Below, in pieces: positions 18,079 to 26,764 of a stretch of 64,000 nt of DNA. Source of the stretch: Flavobacteriaceae bacterium. Its GTDB lineage: Bacteria > Bacteroidota > Bacteroidia > Flavobacteriales > Flavobacteriaceae. The notes beneath the pieces are model-generated. The model did not search any database. It was not told the origin of the DNA and saw nothing but the letters and a program-made list of their open reading frames with translations. Made by a program: the position numbers and the translations under genes. Position 1 is the first letter of the stretch. The number at the start of each line of letters is the position of its first letter. The stretch covers positions 231,209-295,208 of the forward strand of contig JAIPBH010000001.1 in NCBI GenBank assembly GCA_021739635.1, given 5' to 3'.

Positions 18079-19257
18079 ATGAAAACAAAATATTTTATAC
18101 TAAGCTTTATACTATGTTTTTGTTTAAAAAGTATAGCGCAAGAGCCGTTAAACTATCATATTTTCAAAAACCAACCAATTAATTTTGGCGGAGAACTAGG
18201 ACTTGACAAAGCATCTATTCGTTTGCAAAATGGACGAATCGTTTATAAAATGGTCTCGGTTCCAAACTTCCTTTTGGGAACCGATGTTCGAATAAAACTC
18301 TCTCTCCGTTCTAATGGTGATAGATGGGATAAATCGGGGTCTTGTTTTGTGGTTTCAGATACTAGTAAAATATCCATTTTAGATGTATCAAAAGGAGAAA
18401 AAGCATTTCCCGTAGGCTCTACTTTAAATAATAAGTTTGGCGGGGTAAAAGCAACTTCTACTTATAATCCTGTGGTAGAATTATTGCGTTTTATGACACC
18501 CTTTGGAGTGGGGTATTATAGTAATGAAGAAGGCAAACATAGAAAACCTGTTTACATTCCTAAATGGGAAAATGAAGTTGTTTGGGAGTTAGATATATCT
18601 CAATTATCTAGCCTAGTTAGCAATACGTTTTATGTTGGAATTTGGATAGATACTTGGACAAAAGAGGGCTACAACATCGATTTAAACCTTATCTATTCTA
18701 ACAGACCAAGAAAAACAGTTAAAGTTAAACCTCTGGTAAATACAATAAGCTATGTGGATGGGCAATCGCTACCAGATTTTTTTGCTGAAAACACTTTAGA
18801 ACAACATTTTAAATTGGATAAAAACGCAAAAAATGTAAAGTTGTACTATACAACTACAGGGCATGGCGGGCATGAAGGTGGTGATGAGTTTATTAAAATA
18901 AAGAATAGTATCTCAATTGATAATAAACTTGTTTTAGATACCATACCATGGCGAGATGATTGTGCATCTTTCAGGCGGTTTAATCCAACATCTGGAGTTT
19001 GGCTCAAAAAAGACACCGCTTCCTATATAGATTTTGAAACTAATTCTTATCAGATGAAAGAAATTGAAGAGCGCATTGCATCATCAGACTTGTCAAGATC
19101 TAATTGGTGCCCAGGATCTTTAGTAAAACCATTTGTCGTAGAGTTGGGTGATATAAAAAATGGTGAGCATACATTAAAAATCAGTATTCCAGCAACCTTG
19201 GCTACTGAAGATAAACTAAATCATTGGTTGGTGTCAGCCTACATAGCTTATGAATAG
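18079..19257 (+). CDS. PNGase F-family peptide-N-glycosidase (N-glycan amidase)
   Basis: 392-residue secreted protein resembling Elizabethkingia PNGase F, which hydrolyses the Asn-GlcNAc amide bond and releases whole N-glycans. Start ATG 18079 is preferred to the adjacent TTG 18076. The signal peptide ends near LKSIAQ. The two PNGase beta-sandwich domains align by motif: RWDKSGSC (Asp84, matching catalytic Asp60 of PNGase F), GIWIDTWTKEGYN (Asp191, where PNGase F has Glu118), TTGHGGHEGGDEF (Glu270, matching Glu206), the WRDDC segment, and NWCPGSLVKP. The Glu-to-Asp change at the third site is notable. An N-terminal extension of about 60 residues precedes the Asp84 region. The gene starts 26 bp after a GH92 and overlaps the following GH3 by 8 bp. 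This gene defines the substrate of the locus. Confidence 0.87.
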   Translation: MKTKYFILSFILCFCLKSIAQEPLNYHIFKNQPINFGGELGLDKASIRLQNGRIVYKMVSVPNFLLGTDVRIKLSLRSNGDRWDKSGSCFVVSDTSKISILDVSKGEKAFPVGSTLNNKFGGVKATSTYNPVVELLRFMTPFGVGYYSNEEGKHRKPVYIPKWENEVVWELDISQLSSLVSNTFYVGIWIDTWTKEGYNIDLNLIYSNRPRKTVKVKPLVNTISYVDGQSLPDFFAENTLEQHFKLDKNAKNVKLYYTTTGHGGHEGGDEFIKIKNSISIDNKLVLDTIPWRDDCASFRRFNPTSGVWLKKDTASYIDFETNSYQMKEIEERIASSDLSRSNWCPGSLVKPFVVELGDIKNGEHTLKISIPATLATEDKLNHWLVSAYIAYE

Positions 19258-21955
19258 TAATTCTTTTATATCAAATTTAAATAGTACTAAGTTGAAAGTC
19301 TTGAAAATAAAGAAGTCGTTGTTTTTTATTGCTATGTTTATCACATTCTCTTTTAGTGTGAATGCCCAAAATGTCCCATACCCATATCAAAACTCAAAAT
19401 TACCAGTAGAAGAACGAGTTGCAGATTTATTAAGTAGAATGAGTTTAGAAGAAAAAGTGCGCCAAATGGATATGTATAAAGGCGAGTTTTTTAAGGAAGG
19501 AGAAGATTTTTCAAAATCTAAAGCAAATACAAAAATTGGTGATTTAGGTATTGGTGCTATCCATGATATCTATCCGCGTTCTGTAAAAATGATTAATGAC
19601 CTTCAAAAAGAAGTGATAAAAAATAATAGATGGGGAATACCTGCGCTTATTATGTGCGAAATGCTTCATGGTTATTTAGATGATGGCAGTACCGCTTTCC
19701 CTATGAATATTGGGTTAGGTGCCACTTGGGATACTAATTTAATGGAAAAAGTAGGTGAGGTAGTTGGTACTGAAGCCAGAGCTCATGGTGTTCATTTTGG
19801 ATTAGGCCCTGTGCTTGGCGTTGGTCGTGAACCTCGTTGGGGACGAGTTGCCGAAACCTTTAGTGAAGATGTATATTTAGCAGGTGAAATGGGTTTAGGA
19901 ATGATTAAAGGGATGCAGGGAGATACGCTAGCTTCAGATAGATCAATTATCTCAGAACCAAAACATTTCGCTGTTCATAGTTATCCTCAAGCAGGAGGGA
20001 ATTCATCTCCAGTTATTGTTGGTGAACGCACTGCTCGCGAAGATTTTTTACCATCTTTTCAAAAAGCATACACAAAAGGTGGGGCTCTAGGAGCAATGTG
20101 TGCATATTCAGAACTAGATGGCATTCCTTGTGCAGCTAATCATTGGTTATTGACTGATGTTTTACGAAAAGAATGGGGATTTAAAGGGATTGTAGTTTCC
20201 GATTTGGCTGCCATCAAATATATTCAAAGTACACATTTTGTAGCAGATTCACCTAAAGAAAGTATCAGACAAGCAGTTTCAGCTGGAGTAGATATGCAAT
20301 TCTATGATTTTTCAAATGAATTTTGGCAACAAACCATTATAGATTTAGTTAACGAAGGTAAATTGTCAATTGATGATATTGACCGCGCTGCTGGTGGTGT
20401 TTTACGTCTTAAATTTACTTTAGGTTTATTTGAGAATCCGTTTACAGATAAAAATCTAATCAAAGAGCGATTTCATTCTAAAGAAAATCAAGATATTGCT
20501 TTAGAAGCAGGTCACAAATCTATTGTTCTATTAAAAAATCAAAATAACATCTTACCGTTAAATAAAAACACAAAAACAATTGCAGTTATTGGTCCGAATG
20601 CCAATGCCTCAAGGTTAGGCGGTTATTCTGTAAAAAATAAAGTAGCTACTACTGTTTTAGAAGGTATAAAACAAGTAGTAGGAGATAATTCCAATGTGCT
20701 TTATGAAGAAGGTGTGCCATTAATTGTAAAAGGACAAATTATACCATCAAAGTATTTATTAACTCCAGATGAGTCACAAAACGGATTAAAAGGCGAGTAT
20801 TTTAATAATAGAAATTTAGAAGGTGAACCTGCCTTAACACGTATTGATAGTCAGTTGGAATTTGATTGGCCATGGTCGCCAGGTGATGGTGTTAAAGACG
20901 ATGATTTTTCCATTGGTTGGACGGGTTATATCAAATCTGAAGAGTCATTTGATGGTTGGTTAGGCTTAAGTTCGGATGATGGAATTAGAATGTGGCTGGA
21001 TGATATGCTTGTTATTGACAATTGGAAAAAAGGGAGCACCAATATGGTAACGACTCCAAAAAAAATAGAGGCAGGTAAAAAATATAAAGTTCGCATAGAA
21101 ATGTGGGAAGGAGGCTGGGGAGCCAGAGCTCATTTACGCTGGAATTTAAAGAAAGTAAATTTTCAACCTGCAGTAGAGATTGCTAAAAAAGCCGATGTTG
21201 CCATTGTTGTTTTAGGAGAATCAAGGGAATTGGTAGAAGAAAATAGAGATGTTGCTACCTTAGATTTATATGGTATGCAACAAGAACTTATTGAAGCCAT
21301 TAAGCAAATAGGAACGCCTGTTGTTTGTGTGTTATTAAATGGAAGACCATTATCAATCAATTGGATTAATGACAATATTCCTGCCATTTTAGAAGCTTGG
21401 TTTCCTGGTGAAGCAGGAGGAAAAGCAGTTGCAGATGTATTGTTTGGCGATTATAACCCAGCAGGAAGATTGCCTATTACGTTTCCCAAATCGGTTGGGC
21501 AATTGCCCATATATTATAATCAAAAACCCTCTGCCATTCACAGATATGTGAGTGAAAGCGAAAACCCACTTTACACCTTTGGTTACGGATTGAGTTATAC
21601 TACATTCGAGTATTCAAACTTCGCGTTAAGTACCAATGAAATAAAAGCTGATGACAACGTTAAAGCTAGTGTTGATGTTAAAAACACAGGTGATTATGAT
21701 GGAGATGAAGTAGTACAATTATATATCAACGATGTTTACAGTAGCGTAACAACACCCTTAAAAACATTAAAAGGGTTTAAAAGAATCTTCATTAAAAAAG
21801 GAGAAACCAAACATGTAGAATTTGTGTTGACTCCAGAAGAACTTGCTATTTGGGATAGAGAAATGAAACGCGTTGTTGAACCTGGTGAGTTTGAAGTAAT
21901 GGTAGGAGGAAATTCAACCGATTTACAAATAATTAGGTTTAAGGTAACAGATTAA
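19250..21955 (+). CDS. GH3 beta-glycosidase with PA14 insertion
   Basis: 901-residue GH3 enzyme. The signal segment (KKSLFFIAMFITFSFSVNAQ) is preceded by about 20 extra residues. The start overlaps the PNGase stop by 8 bp, so the true start could be slightly downstream, but no good in-frame ATG precedes the signal. The N-terminal barrel carries KGIVVSDLAAIKYI with Asp318 as nucleophile (the usual SDW is SDL here). A PA14 domain (about 510-635, GEYFNNRNL to LRWNLKK) is inserted in the alpha/beta sandwich, and a fibronectin-III-like domain ends the protein. GH3 enzymes include beta-glucosidases, xylosidases and N-acetylglucosaminidases, and PA14 often restricts substrate length. It may act on a beta-linked residue of complex or plant/algal N-glycans such as core xylose, which is inference only. 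Confidence 0.9.
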   Translation: MNSNSFISNLNSTKLKVLKIKKSLFFIAMFITFSFSVNAQNVPYPYQNSKLPVEERVADLLSRMSLEEKVRQMDMYKGEFFKEGEDFSKSKANTKIGDLGIGAIHDIYPRSVKMINDLQKEVIKNNRWGIPALIMCEMLHGYLDDGSTAFPMNIGLGATWDTNLMEKVGEVVGTEARAHGVHFGLGPVLGVGREPRWGRVAETFSEDVYLAGEMGLGMIKGMQGDTLASDRSIISEPKHFAVHSYPQAGGNSSPVIVGERTAREDFLPSFQKAYTKGGALGAMCAYSELDGIPCAANHWLLTDVLRKEWGFKGIVVSDLAAIKYIQSTHFVADSPKESIRQAVSAGVDMQFYDFSNEFWQQTIIDLVNEGKLSIDDIDRAAGGVLRLKFTLGLFENPFTDKNLIKERFHSKENQDIALEAGHKSIVLLKNQNNILPLNKNTKTIAVIGPNANASRLGGYSVKNKVATTVLEGIKQVVGDNSNVLYEEGVPLIVKGQIIPSKYLLTPDESQNGLKGEYFNNRNLEGEPALTRIDSQLEFDWPWSPGDGVKDDDFSIGWTGYIKSEESFDGWLGLSSDDGIRMWLDDMLVIDNWKKGSTNMVTTPKKIEAGKKYKVRIEMWEGGWGARAHLRWNLKKVNFQPAVEIAKKADVAIVVLGESRELVEENRDVATLDLYGMQQELIEAIKQIGTPVVCVLLNGRPLSINWINDNIPAILEAWFPGEAGGKAVADVLFGDYNPAGRLPITFPKSVGQLPIYYNQKPSAIHRYVSESENPLYTFGYGLSYTTFEYSNFALSTNEIKADDNVKASVDVKNTGDYDGDEVVQLYINDVYSSVTTPLKTLKGFKRIFIKKGETKHVEFVLTPEELAIWDREMKRVVEPGEFEVMVGGNSTDLQIIRFKVTD

Positions 21956-21966
21956 TTTTAAATACT

Positions 21967-24216
21967 ATGAAGTCCAGTTTTAATCAACAACGATTATTAG
22001 TTTATATATTTTTCCTTTTGGTATGTTTAGTAATATCATGTGCTCCAAAAAACAAATTAGAACTTGTTAGTGATGGAGCTTCAGATTATGAAATAGTAAT
22101 TAAAGATCAAGTTTCAAGCGATCTAAATTCTACAGCAGTAGAATTGCAACATTATATTGAGGAAATTTCATCAGTAAAAATTCCAATTGTTATTCAAAAT
22201 CATAAAAATAATAAGCATGGCCTTTTTGTTAATATTGAAGATGAAATAGACCAGAATCAAATTAATATACGGGTTGAAGGAGAGGATATTATAATAAGTG
22301 GTGGTTCAAATTCTGCAATTAAAAATGCTGTTTATGAGTTTTTGGAATCCTATTTAAAGTGTAAGTGGTATGCCCCAGATATTGAAGAAATTCCAGTTTC
22401 AAATAACATAACAGTTCCTAATAACATTGATTATTCATATAGTCCAGCTGTTACAACAAGAACGGTACATTCTAGATTATTTTATGAACATCCTGATTTT
22501 GCAGAAAAACTAAAAGTTACTTCGGAAGCATTTCCTTATTACGTGCCATCAGCAAAGGTTCATACCTTTAACAAGTTTGTTCCAGAGGAAGTTTATTATA
22601 AGCAACATCCAGAATATTTTGCGCTACGAGGTAATAAACGACTTCCAACACAATTGTGTTTAACTAATGAAAATGTGTATAACATAGTTAGAGATTCTGT
22701 AGCATCGTTGTTTAAACAATTTCCTGAAGCTACAGTAATTTCGGTTAGTCAAAATGATAATCAGCAATACTGTACTTGTGAATTTTGTAAAACCGTAGAT
22801 GAAGAAGAAGAGAGTTTTTCAGGTACAATGATTCGATTTGTAAATAGAATTGCATCAGATTTTCCCGATAAAACCATTTCTACTTTAGCCTATCAATATA
22901 CTAGAAAGCCTCCTAAAACAAAGGCTTTGGATAATGTGTTAATCACTCTGTGCTCTATAGAATGCGACAGAAGTGCACCTATTGAAAACAATTGTACCGA
23001 TTTTGCAGACGATTTAAAAGGATGGAAAGAAATTACCAAGAATATAAGAATTTGGGATTACACGACTCAGTTTACTAATTTTTTGGCACCTTTTCCAAAC
23101 ATCTCTACGCTACAACCAAATATCAAGTTTTTTAGGGACAATCATGCAAAATGGATATTTGAACAACATAGTAATAACCCCAGTGAGCTGTTTGAATTGC
23201 GCTCTTATGTCACTGCAAAATTATTGTGGAATCCAGATAGAAATATTGATGAGTTACTTACAGAATTTACTAATGGGTATTATGAAGAAGCAGGTGTTTA
23301 TGTTAAGCAATATATAGATTTGATTCATGAAAAAATTAAAGAAGATAATGACTTTTTTCTCTTTTTATATGGCGATCCTTCCCAAGCATTTTCATCTTTT
23401 TTAAGTGCAGAATTACTAACTACTTATGATTCTTATTTTAATAAAGGAGAAAAGGCAGTAGCGAATAAACCATCTATTTTAAAACGGGTTAAAGAAGCCA
23501 GATTAGGCTTAGATTATGCCATTTTAGAAGCTTGTAAAAAGAATGTCACTAAGAAATTTAGCATGGTGGTTTTAGATAGTATAGGTAATAAGGCTATGAA
23601 CCCAAATGTTAAAAATCGGTTAGAAAATTTTTATAACGTTTGTAATCAAGCCAATATAACATTGATGAACGAAATGGGCTTTACTGTTAAAGAATACTAT
23701 GATAATTATAAAAAAAGTATGGAAGTTGCCACACAACCAAATAAGGCTTTTGGTAAAAAAGTAACGCTGCTTACACAACCTAAAAAATACGCTAATGAAA
23801 ATCCACAAACACTAACTGATGGTGCTTTAGGAGGTAATAGTTTTTATGCCAATTGGTTGGGTTTTGAGGGCAATCATTTAGAAGCAGTCATAGACTTAGA
23901 AACCAAACTAGAAGTCAGTTCAATTTCTACTGCTTTTTTACAAGTGACCAATCATGTGGTTTTTTTTCCAAAAAGCGTTACCTATTATTATTCTAATGAA
24001 GGTAAAAACTTTACAAAATTAGGAACCATAAAAAATGATTTGCCGTTGACCAAAACAAGTAAGATAAATGACATAAAATATTTTAACCTCAATTTCTCAA
24101 AAGTGAAGGCGAGATATATTAAAGTAGTTGGTGAAAACATGAGTGAACCACCTTATTGGCACCATGCAGCAGGAACACCTGCTTGGATTTTTGCTGATGA
24201 GGTGATTGTAAATTAG
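21967..24216 (+). CDS. DUF4838 / GH163-type candidate endo-beta-N-acetylglucosaminidase lipoprotein with discoidin-like C-terminus
   Basis: 749-residue lipoprotein (hydrophobic signal then VISC). Residues about 30-150 form an N-terminal domain like that of GH20 and alpha-glucuronidases, and about 160-420 carry DUF4838 features: VISVSQNDNQQYCTCEFC followed by an acidic loop, and WIFEQHSNNPSELFELRSYV with a conserved Glu. DUF4838 proteins include GH163, which in gut Bacteroides cleaves the chitobiose core of complex N-glycans. Residues about 610-749 form the same discoidin-like module seen on the GH20 protein, ending AWIFADEVIVN. With PNGase F nearby it would be a second release route. Assignment to GH163 proper needs alignment; other DUF4838 members have unknown activity. 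Confidence 0.72.
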   Translation: MKSSFNQQRLLVYIFFLLVCLVISCAPKNKLELVSDGASDYEIVIKDQVSSDLNSTAVELQHYIEEISSVKIPIVIQNHKNNKHGLFVNIEDEIDQNQINIRVEGEDIIISGGSNSAIKNAVYEFLESYLKCKWYAPDIEEIPVSNNITVPNNIDYSYSPAVTTRTVHSRLFYEHPDFAEKLKVTSEAFPYYVPSAKVHTFNKFVPEEVYYKQHPEYFALRGNKRLPTQLCLTNENVYNIVRDSVASLFKQFPEATVISVSQNDNQQYCTCEFCKTVDEEEESFSGTMIRFVNRIASDFPDKTISTLAYQYTRKPPKTKALDNVLITLCSIECDRSAPIENNCTDFADDLKGWKEITKNIRIWDYTTQFTNFLAPFPNISTLQPNIKFFRDNHAKWIFEQHSNNPSELFELRSYVTAKLLWNPDRNIDELLTEFTNGYYEEAGVYVKQYIDLIHEKIKEDNDFFLFLYGDPSQAFSSFLSAELLTTYDSYFNKGEKAVANKPSILKRVKEARLGLDYAILEACKKNVTKKFSMVVLDSIGNKAMNPNVKNRLENFYNVCNQANITLMNEMGFTVKEYYDNYKKSMEVATQPNKAFGKKVTLLTQPKKYANENPQTLTDGALGGNSFYANWLGFEGNHLEAVIDLETKLEVSSISTAFLQVTNHVVFFPKSVTYYYSNEGKNFTKLGTIKNDLPLTKTSKINDIKYFNLNFSKVKARYIKVVGENMSEPPYWHHAAGTPAWIFADEVIVN

Positions 24217-24241
24217 CTTAAATTCTATAAAAAAAAGAAAA

Positions 24242-25078
24242 ATGAAAAATGTTTTATTAACCATATTATTTTTAATTGGAATTAATACAACAAAAGTGCA
24301 AACGTATAAATTCCTAACCTATAATATTCGATATGATAATTCAGGTGATGGAGAAAATCAATGGTCAAAAAGAAAAGATTATTTATGCGAACAAATTGCT
24401 TTTTATAACCCCGATATCTTTGGGATTCAGGAAGGCTTACAGCATCAAGTGGCTTATATAGATAGTACATTTGTTGATTATAACTATGTAGGTGTGGGCA
24501 GAGATGATGGCAAAATCAAAGGAGAATACAGTGCAATTTTTTATAATTCAAAAAAGTTAAAAGTCATTAAAGAAGCAACGTTTTGGTTGTCTGAAACACC
24601 CAATAAAATATCGGTTGGCTGGGATGCGTCCATGGAACGAATTTGTACTTATGCCTTGTTTGAGAACAAAGCTGCACATCAACAATTTTGGGTATTTAAT
24701 ACCCATTTCGACCATATTGGTAATAACGCTAGGTTACAGAGTGCTAAACTTATTATCAGTAAAATTAATGAATTCAATAAAACAAACTTACCAATCGTGT
24801 TAATGGGAGATTTTAATTTAAAACCAGAAAGCGATCCAATACAATATCTATCCCAAGTTTTAAACGATACAAAAACTGTTAGCATTACAAAACCCTTTGG
24901 TCCTGAAGGCACCTTTAATGGTTTTAAGCATAATGAACCAGTAACCGATAGAATTGATTATATCTTCACTAGTAAAAGGAATATAAAAGTGGAAAAATTT
25001 ACAATTTTGAGTGATTCAAAAGATTGCAAATATCCTTCAGATCATTTACCTGTTTTTGCCGAAATTCAAATTAATTAG
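24242..25078 (+). CDS. Endonuclease/exonuclease/phosphatase-family secreted hydrolase
   Basis: 278-residue protein with an N-terminal hydrophobic signal and the EEP fold motifs: LTYNIRYDN (N-terminal Asn), GIQEGLQHQV (metal-binding Glu), NTHFDHIGNNAR (catalytic His-Asp region), LMGDFNLKPESDP and PSDHLPVFAEI (terminal Asp-His). All catalytic positions look intact. Family members hydrolyse phosphodiesters or phosphomonoesters using magnesium. A secreted EEP protein inside a mannosidase locus may remove phosphate or phosphodiester decorations from glycans, but no substrate can be read from sequence. It lies 25 bp after the GH163-type gene and 9 bp before GH125, so it is certainly part of the operon. 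Confidence 0.85.
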   Translation: MKNVLLTILFLIGINTTKVQTYKFLTYNIRYDNSGDGENQWSKRKDYLCEQIAFYNPDIFGIQEGLQHQVAYIDSTFVDYNYVGVGRDDGKIKGEYSAIFYNSKKLKVIKEATFWLSETPNKISVGWDASMERICTYALFENKAAHQQFWVFNTHFDHIGNNARLQSAKLIISKINEFNKTNLPIVLMGDFNLKPESDPIQYLSQVLNDTKTVSITKPFGPEGTFNGFKHNEPVTDRIDYIFTSKRNIKVEKFTILSDSKDCKYPSDHLPVFAEIQIN

Positions 25079-25087
25079 CACTACATT

Positions 25088-26518
25088 ATGAAACGACGAA
25101 ATTTTATTGTTCAAAGTTCATTGTTTACAGCGGGAACCTTGGTAATGCCTCAAAACACGATAATGGCTTCACAAACAAAATTTGTGAGTAAGAGGCCAAA
25201 GTTTGCCGATAGAAAATTTGTAAGTGAAGCTGTAGAACAACTAATAAAAAAGGTGAAAGCCGTTATTAAAGATGACGAAATTGCTTGGCTTTTTGAAAAT
25301 TGTTACCCAAATACCTTAGATACAACCATTGATTTTGAAATGATAGATGGTAAACCAGACACCTTTGTTATTACTGGAGATATTGATGCCATGTGGTTAC
25401 GAGATTCAACAGCTCAAGTTTGGCCATATATGCCTTTAATTAATAATGACGAAAAACTTAAAAAGCTCATACAAGGATTAATTAACAGACAAGTAAAATG
25501 TGTCTTAATAGACCCATATGCGAATGCATTTTATAAAGATAAAACCAAAATTTCGCATTGGAAAAGCGATCAAACCCTCATGTTGCCAGGAGTTCATGAA
25601 CGGAAATGGGAAATAGATTCTTTATGTTATGTAGTCCGCTTAGCTAATGAATATTATAAAATAACAAAGGATACTTCAATTTTTGATGATGATTTTGACA
25701 AAGCTATGCGCTTGATTGTTAAAACCTTTAAAACAGAGCAACGCAAACACAGTGAATCCCAATATGTGTTTAGCAGAGAGACAACCTCTGTAATAGATTC
25801 GCCACCATTTGGTGGTACAGGAAGACCAATTAAACCGAACGGACTAATTTGTTCCATGTTTCGTCCTTCAGATGATTCAACAATGTACCCATTTTTAATT
25901 CCTTCAAATATTTTTGCTGTTTTAACTTTAATACATTTAGCAGGGCTTTATAAAAATGTATTTAAAGACATTGAGTTTGCAACAATATGCACACAAATGT
26001 CAGAAGAGGTTGATAGCGCTATTAAAGAATTTGCAGTTTCAAATCATTTAAATTTTGGTGAAATCTATGCTTACGAAATAGATGGTTTTGGCAATAAACT
26101 ATTTATGGATGACGCCAATGTTCCTTCATTAATGTCATTAGCTTATTTAGGAGCTCATAAACCAAAGGATGACTTATATAAAAACACACGTCAATTTTTA
26201 TTAAGTGATAATAACCCCTATTTTTTAAAAGGGCAATATGCTGAAGGACAAGGCAGTCCGCATACTGGAAAAAGTAGAATTTGGCCTATGGGAATTATTT
26301 TAAGAGCAATGACAAGCACAGATACCAACGAAATTGTTAAATGCTTAAAAATGTTAAAAGCTACCCATGCAGGAACAGGTTTTATGCATGAAGGTTTTGA
26401 TAAAGACAACCCAATCAATTACTCTAGAGATTGGTTTGCTTGGGCCAATACATTATTTGGTGAATTGATAATAAAAATTCATCAAGATAACAGAGATTTG
26501 TTAGCATTAAATTTTTAA
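25088..26518 (+). CDS. GH125 exo-alpha-1,6-mannosidase
   Basis: 476-residue GH125 enzyme with a twin-arginine-like N-terminus (MKRRNFIVQSSLF), so Tat export is likely. The hallmark GDIDAMWLRDS is at residues 97-107, followed by AQVWPYMPL. Later landmarks are RPSDDSTMYPFLIPSN, MDDANVPSLMSLAYLG, SRIWPMGIILRAMTS and HEGFDKDNPINYSRDWFAWANTLFGELI. GH125 members known so far are inverting exo-alpha-1,6-mannosidases acting on the N-glycan core, complementing GH92. It is the last enzyme gene before a 246-bp spacer and susC. Length and motifs are normal. Confidence 0.93.
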   Translation: MKRRNFIVQSSLFTAGTLVMPQNTIMASQTKFVSKRPKFADRKFVSEAVEQLIKKVKAVIKDDEIAWLFENCYPNTLDTTIDFEMIDGKPDTFVITGDIDAMWLRDSTAQVWPYMPLINNDEKLKKLIQGLINRQVKCVLIDPYANAFYKDKTKISHWKSDQTLMLPGVHERKWEIDSLCYVVRLANEYYKITKDTSIFDDDFDKAMRLIVKTFKTEQRKHSESQYVFSRETTSVIDSPPFGGTGRPIKPNGLICSMFRPSDDSTMYPFLIPSNIFAVLTLIHLAGLYKNVFKDIEFATICTQMSEEVDSAIKEFAVSNHLNFGEIYAYEIDGFGNKLFMDDANVPSLMSLAYLGAHKPKDDLYKNTRQFLLSDNNPYFLKGQYAEGQGSPHTGKSRIWPMGIILRAMTSTDTNEIVKCLKMLKATHAGTGFMHEGFDKDNPINYSRDWFAWANTLFGELIIKIHQDNRDLLALNF

Positions 26519-26764
26519 CCATAACTAATCTGTTTTAATAACTCATGTTGTTTTATTTATTAAATTAGTGCTCAATAAAAACGATACAAATAGTTATTTT
26601 ATTTAATCGATTGATATAAACAAGAAATTTATCCCAACACCTTTTTAAATTTGTTATTGGTCGAAATAATGATAACTATAACGTTTTAGATTTTTAGATT
26701 TAACAGATTATTAACTTATGATTAACTCAAAAAAGTAAAAATTATTAATTCAAAACTTAAATTT
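26519..26764 (+). promoter_or_regulatory. Leader/promoter region ahead of susC
   Basis: 246 bp without a gene, the longest gap inside the glycan locus. It contains TAAATTTG at 26646-26653, a perfect match to the Bacteroidetes -7 consensus TAnnTTTG, but no convincing TTG element about 19 bp upstream. This spacing would leave an untranslated leader of around 105 nt. SusCD expression may therefore be separately controlled from the enzymes upstream. No terminator hairpin is evident after the GH125 stop codon. Confidence 0.4.
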
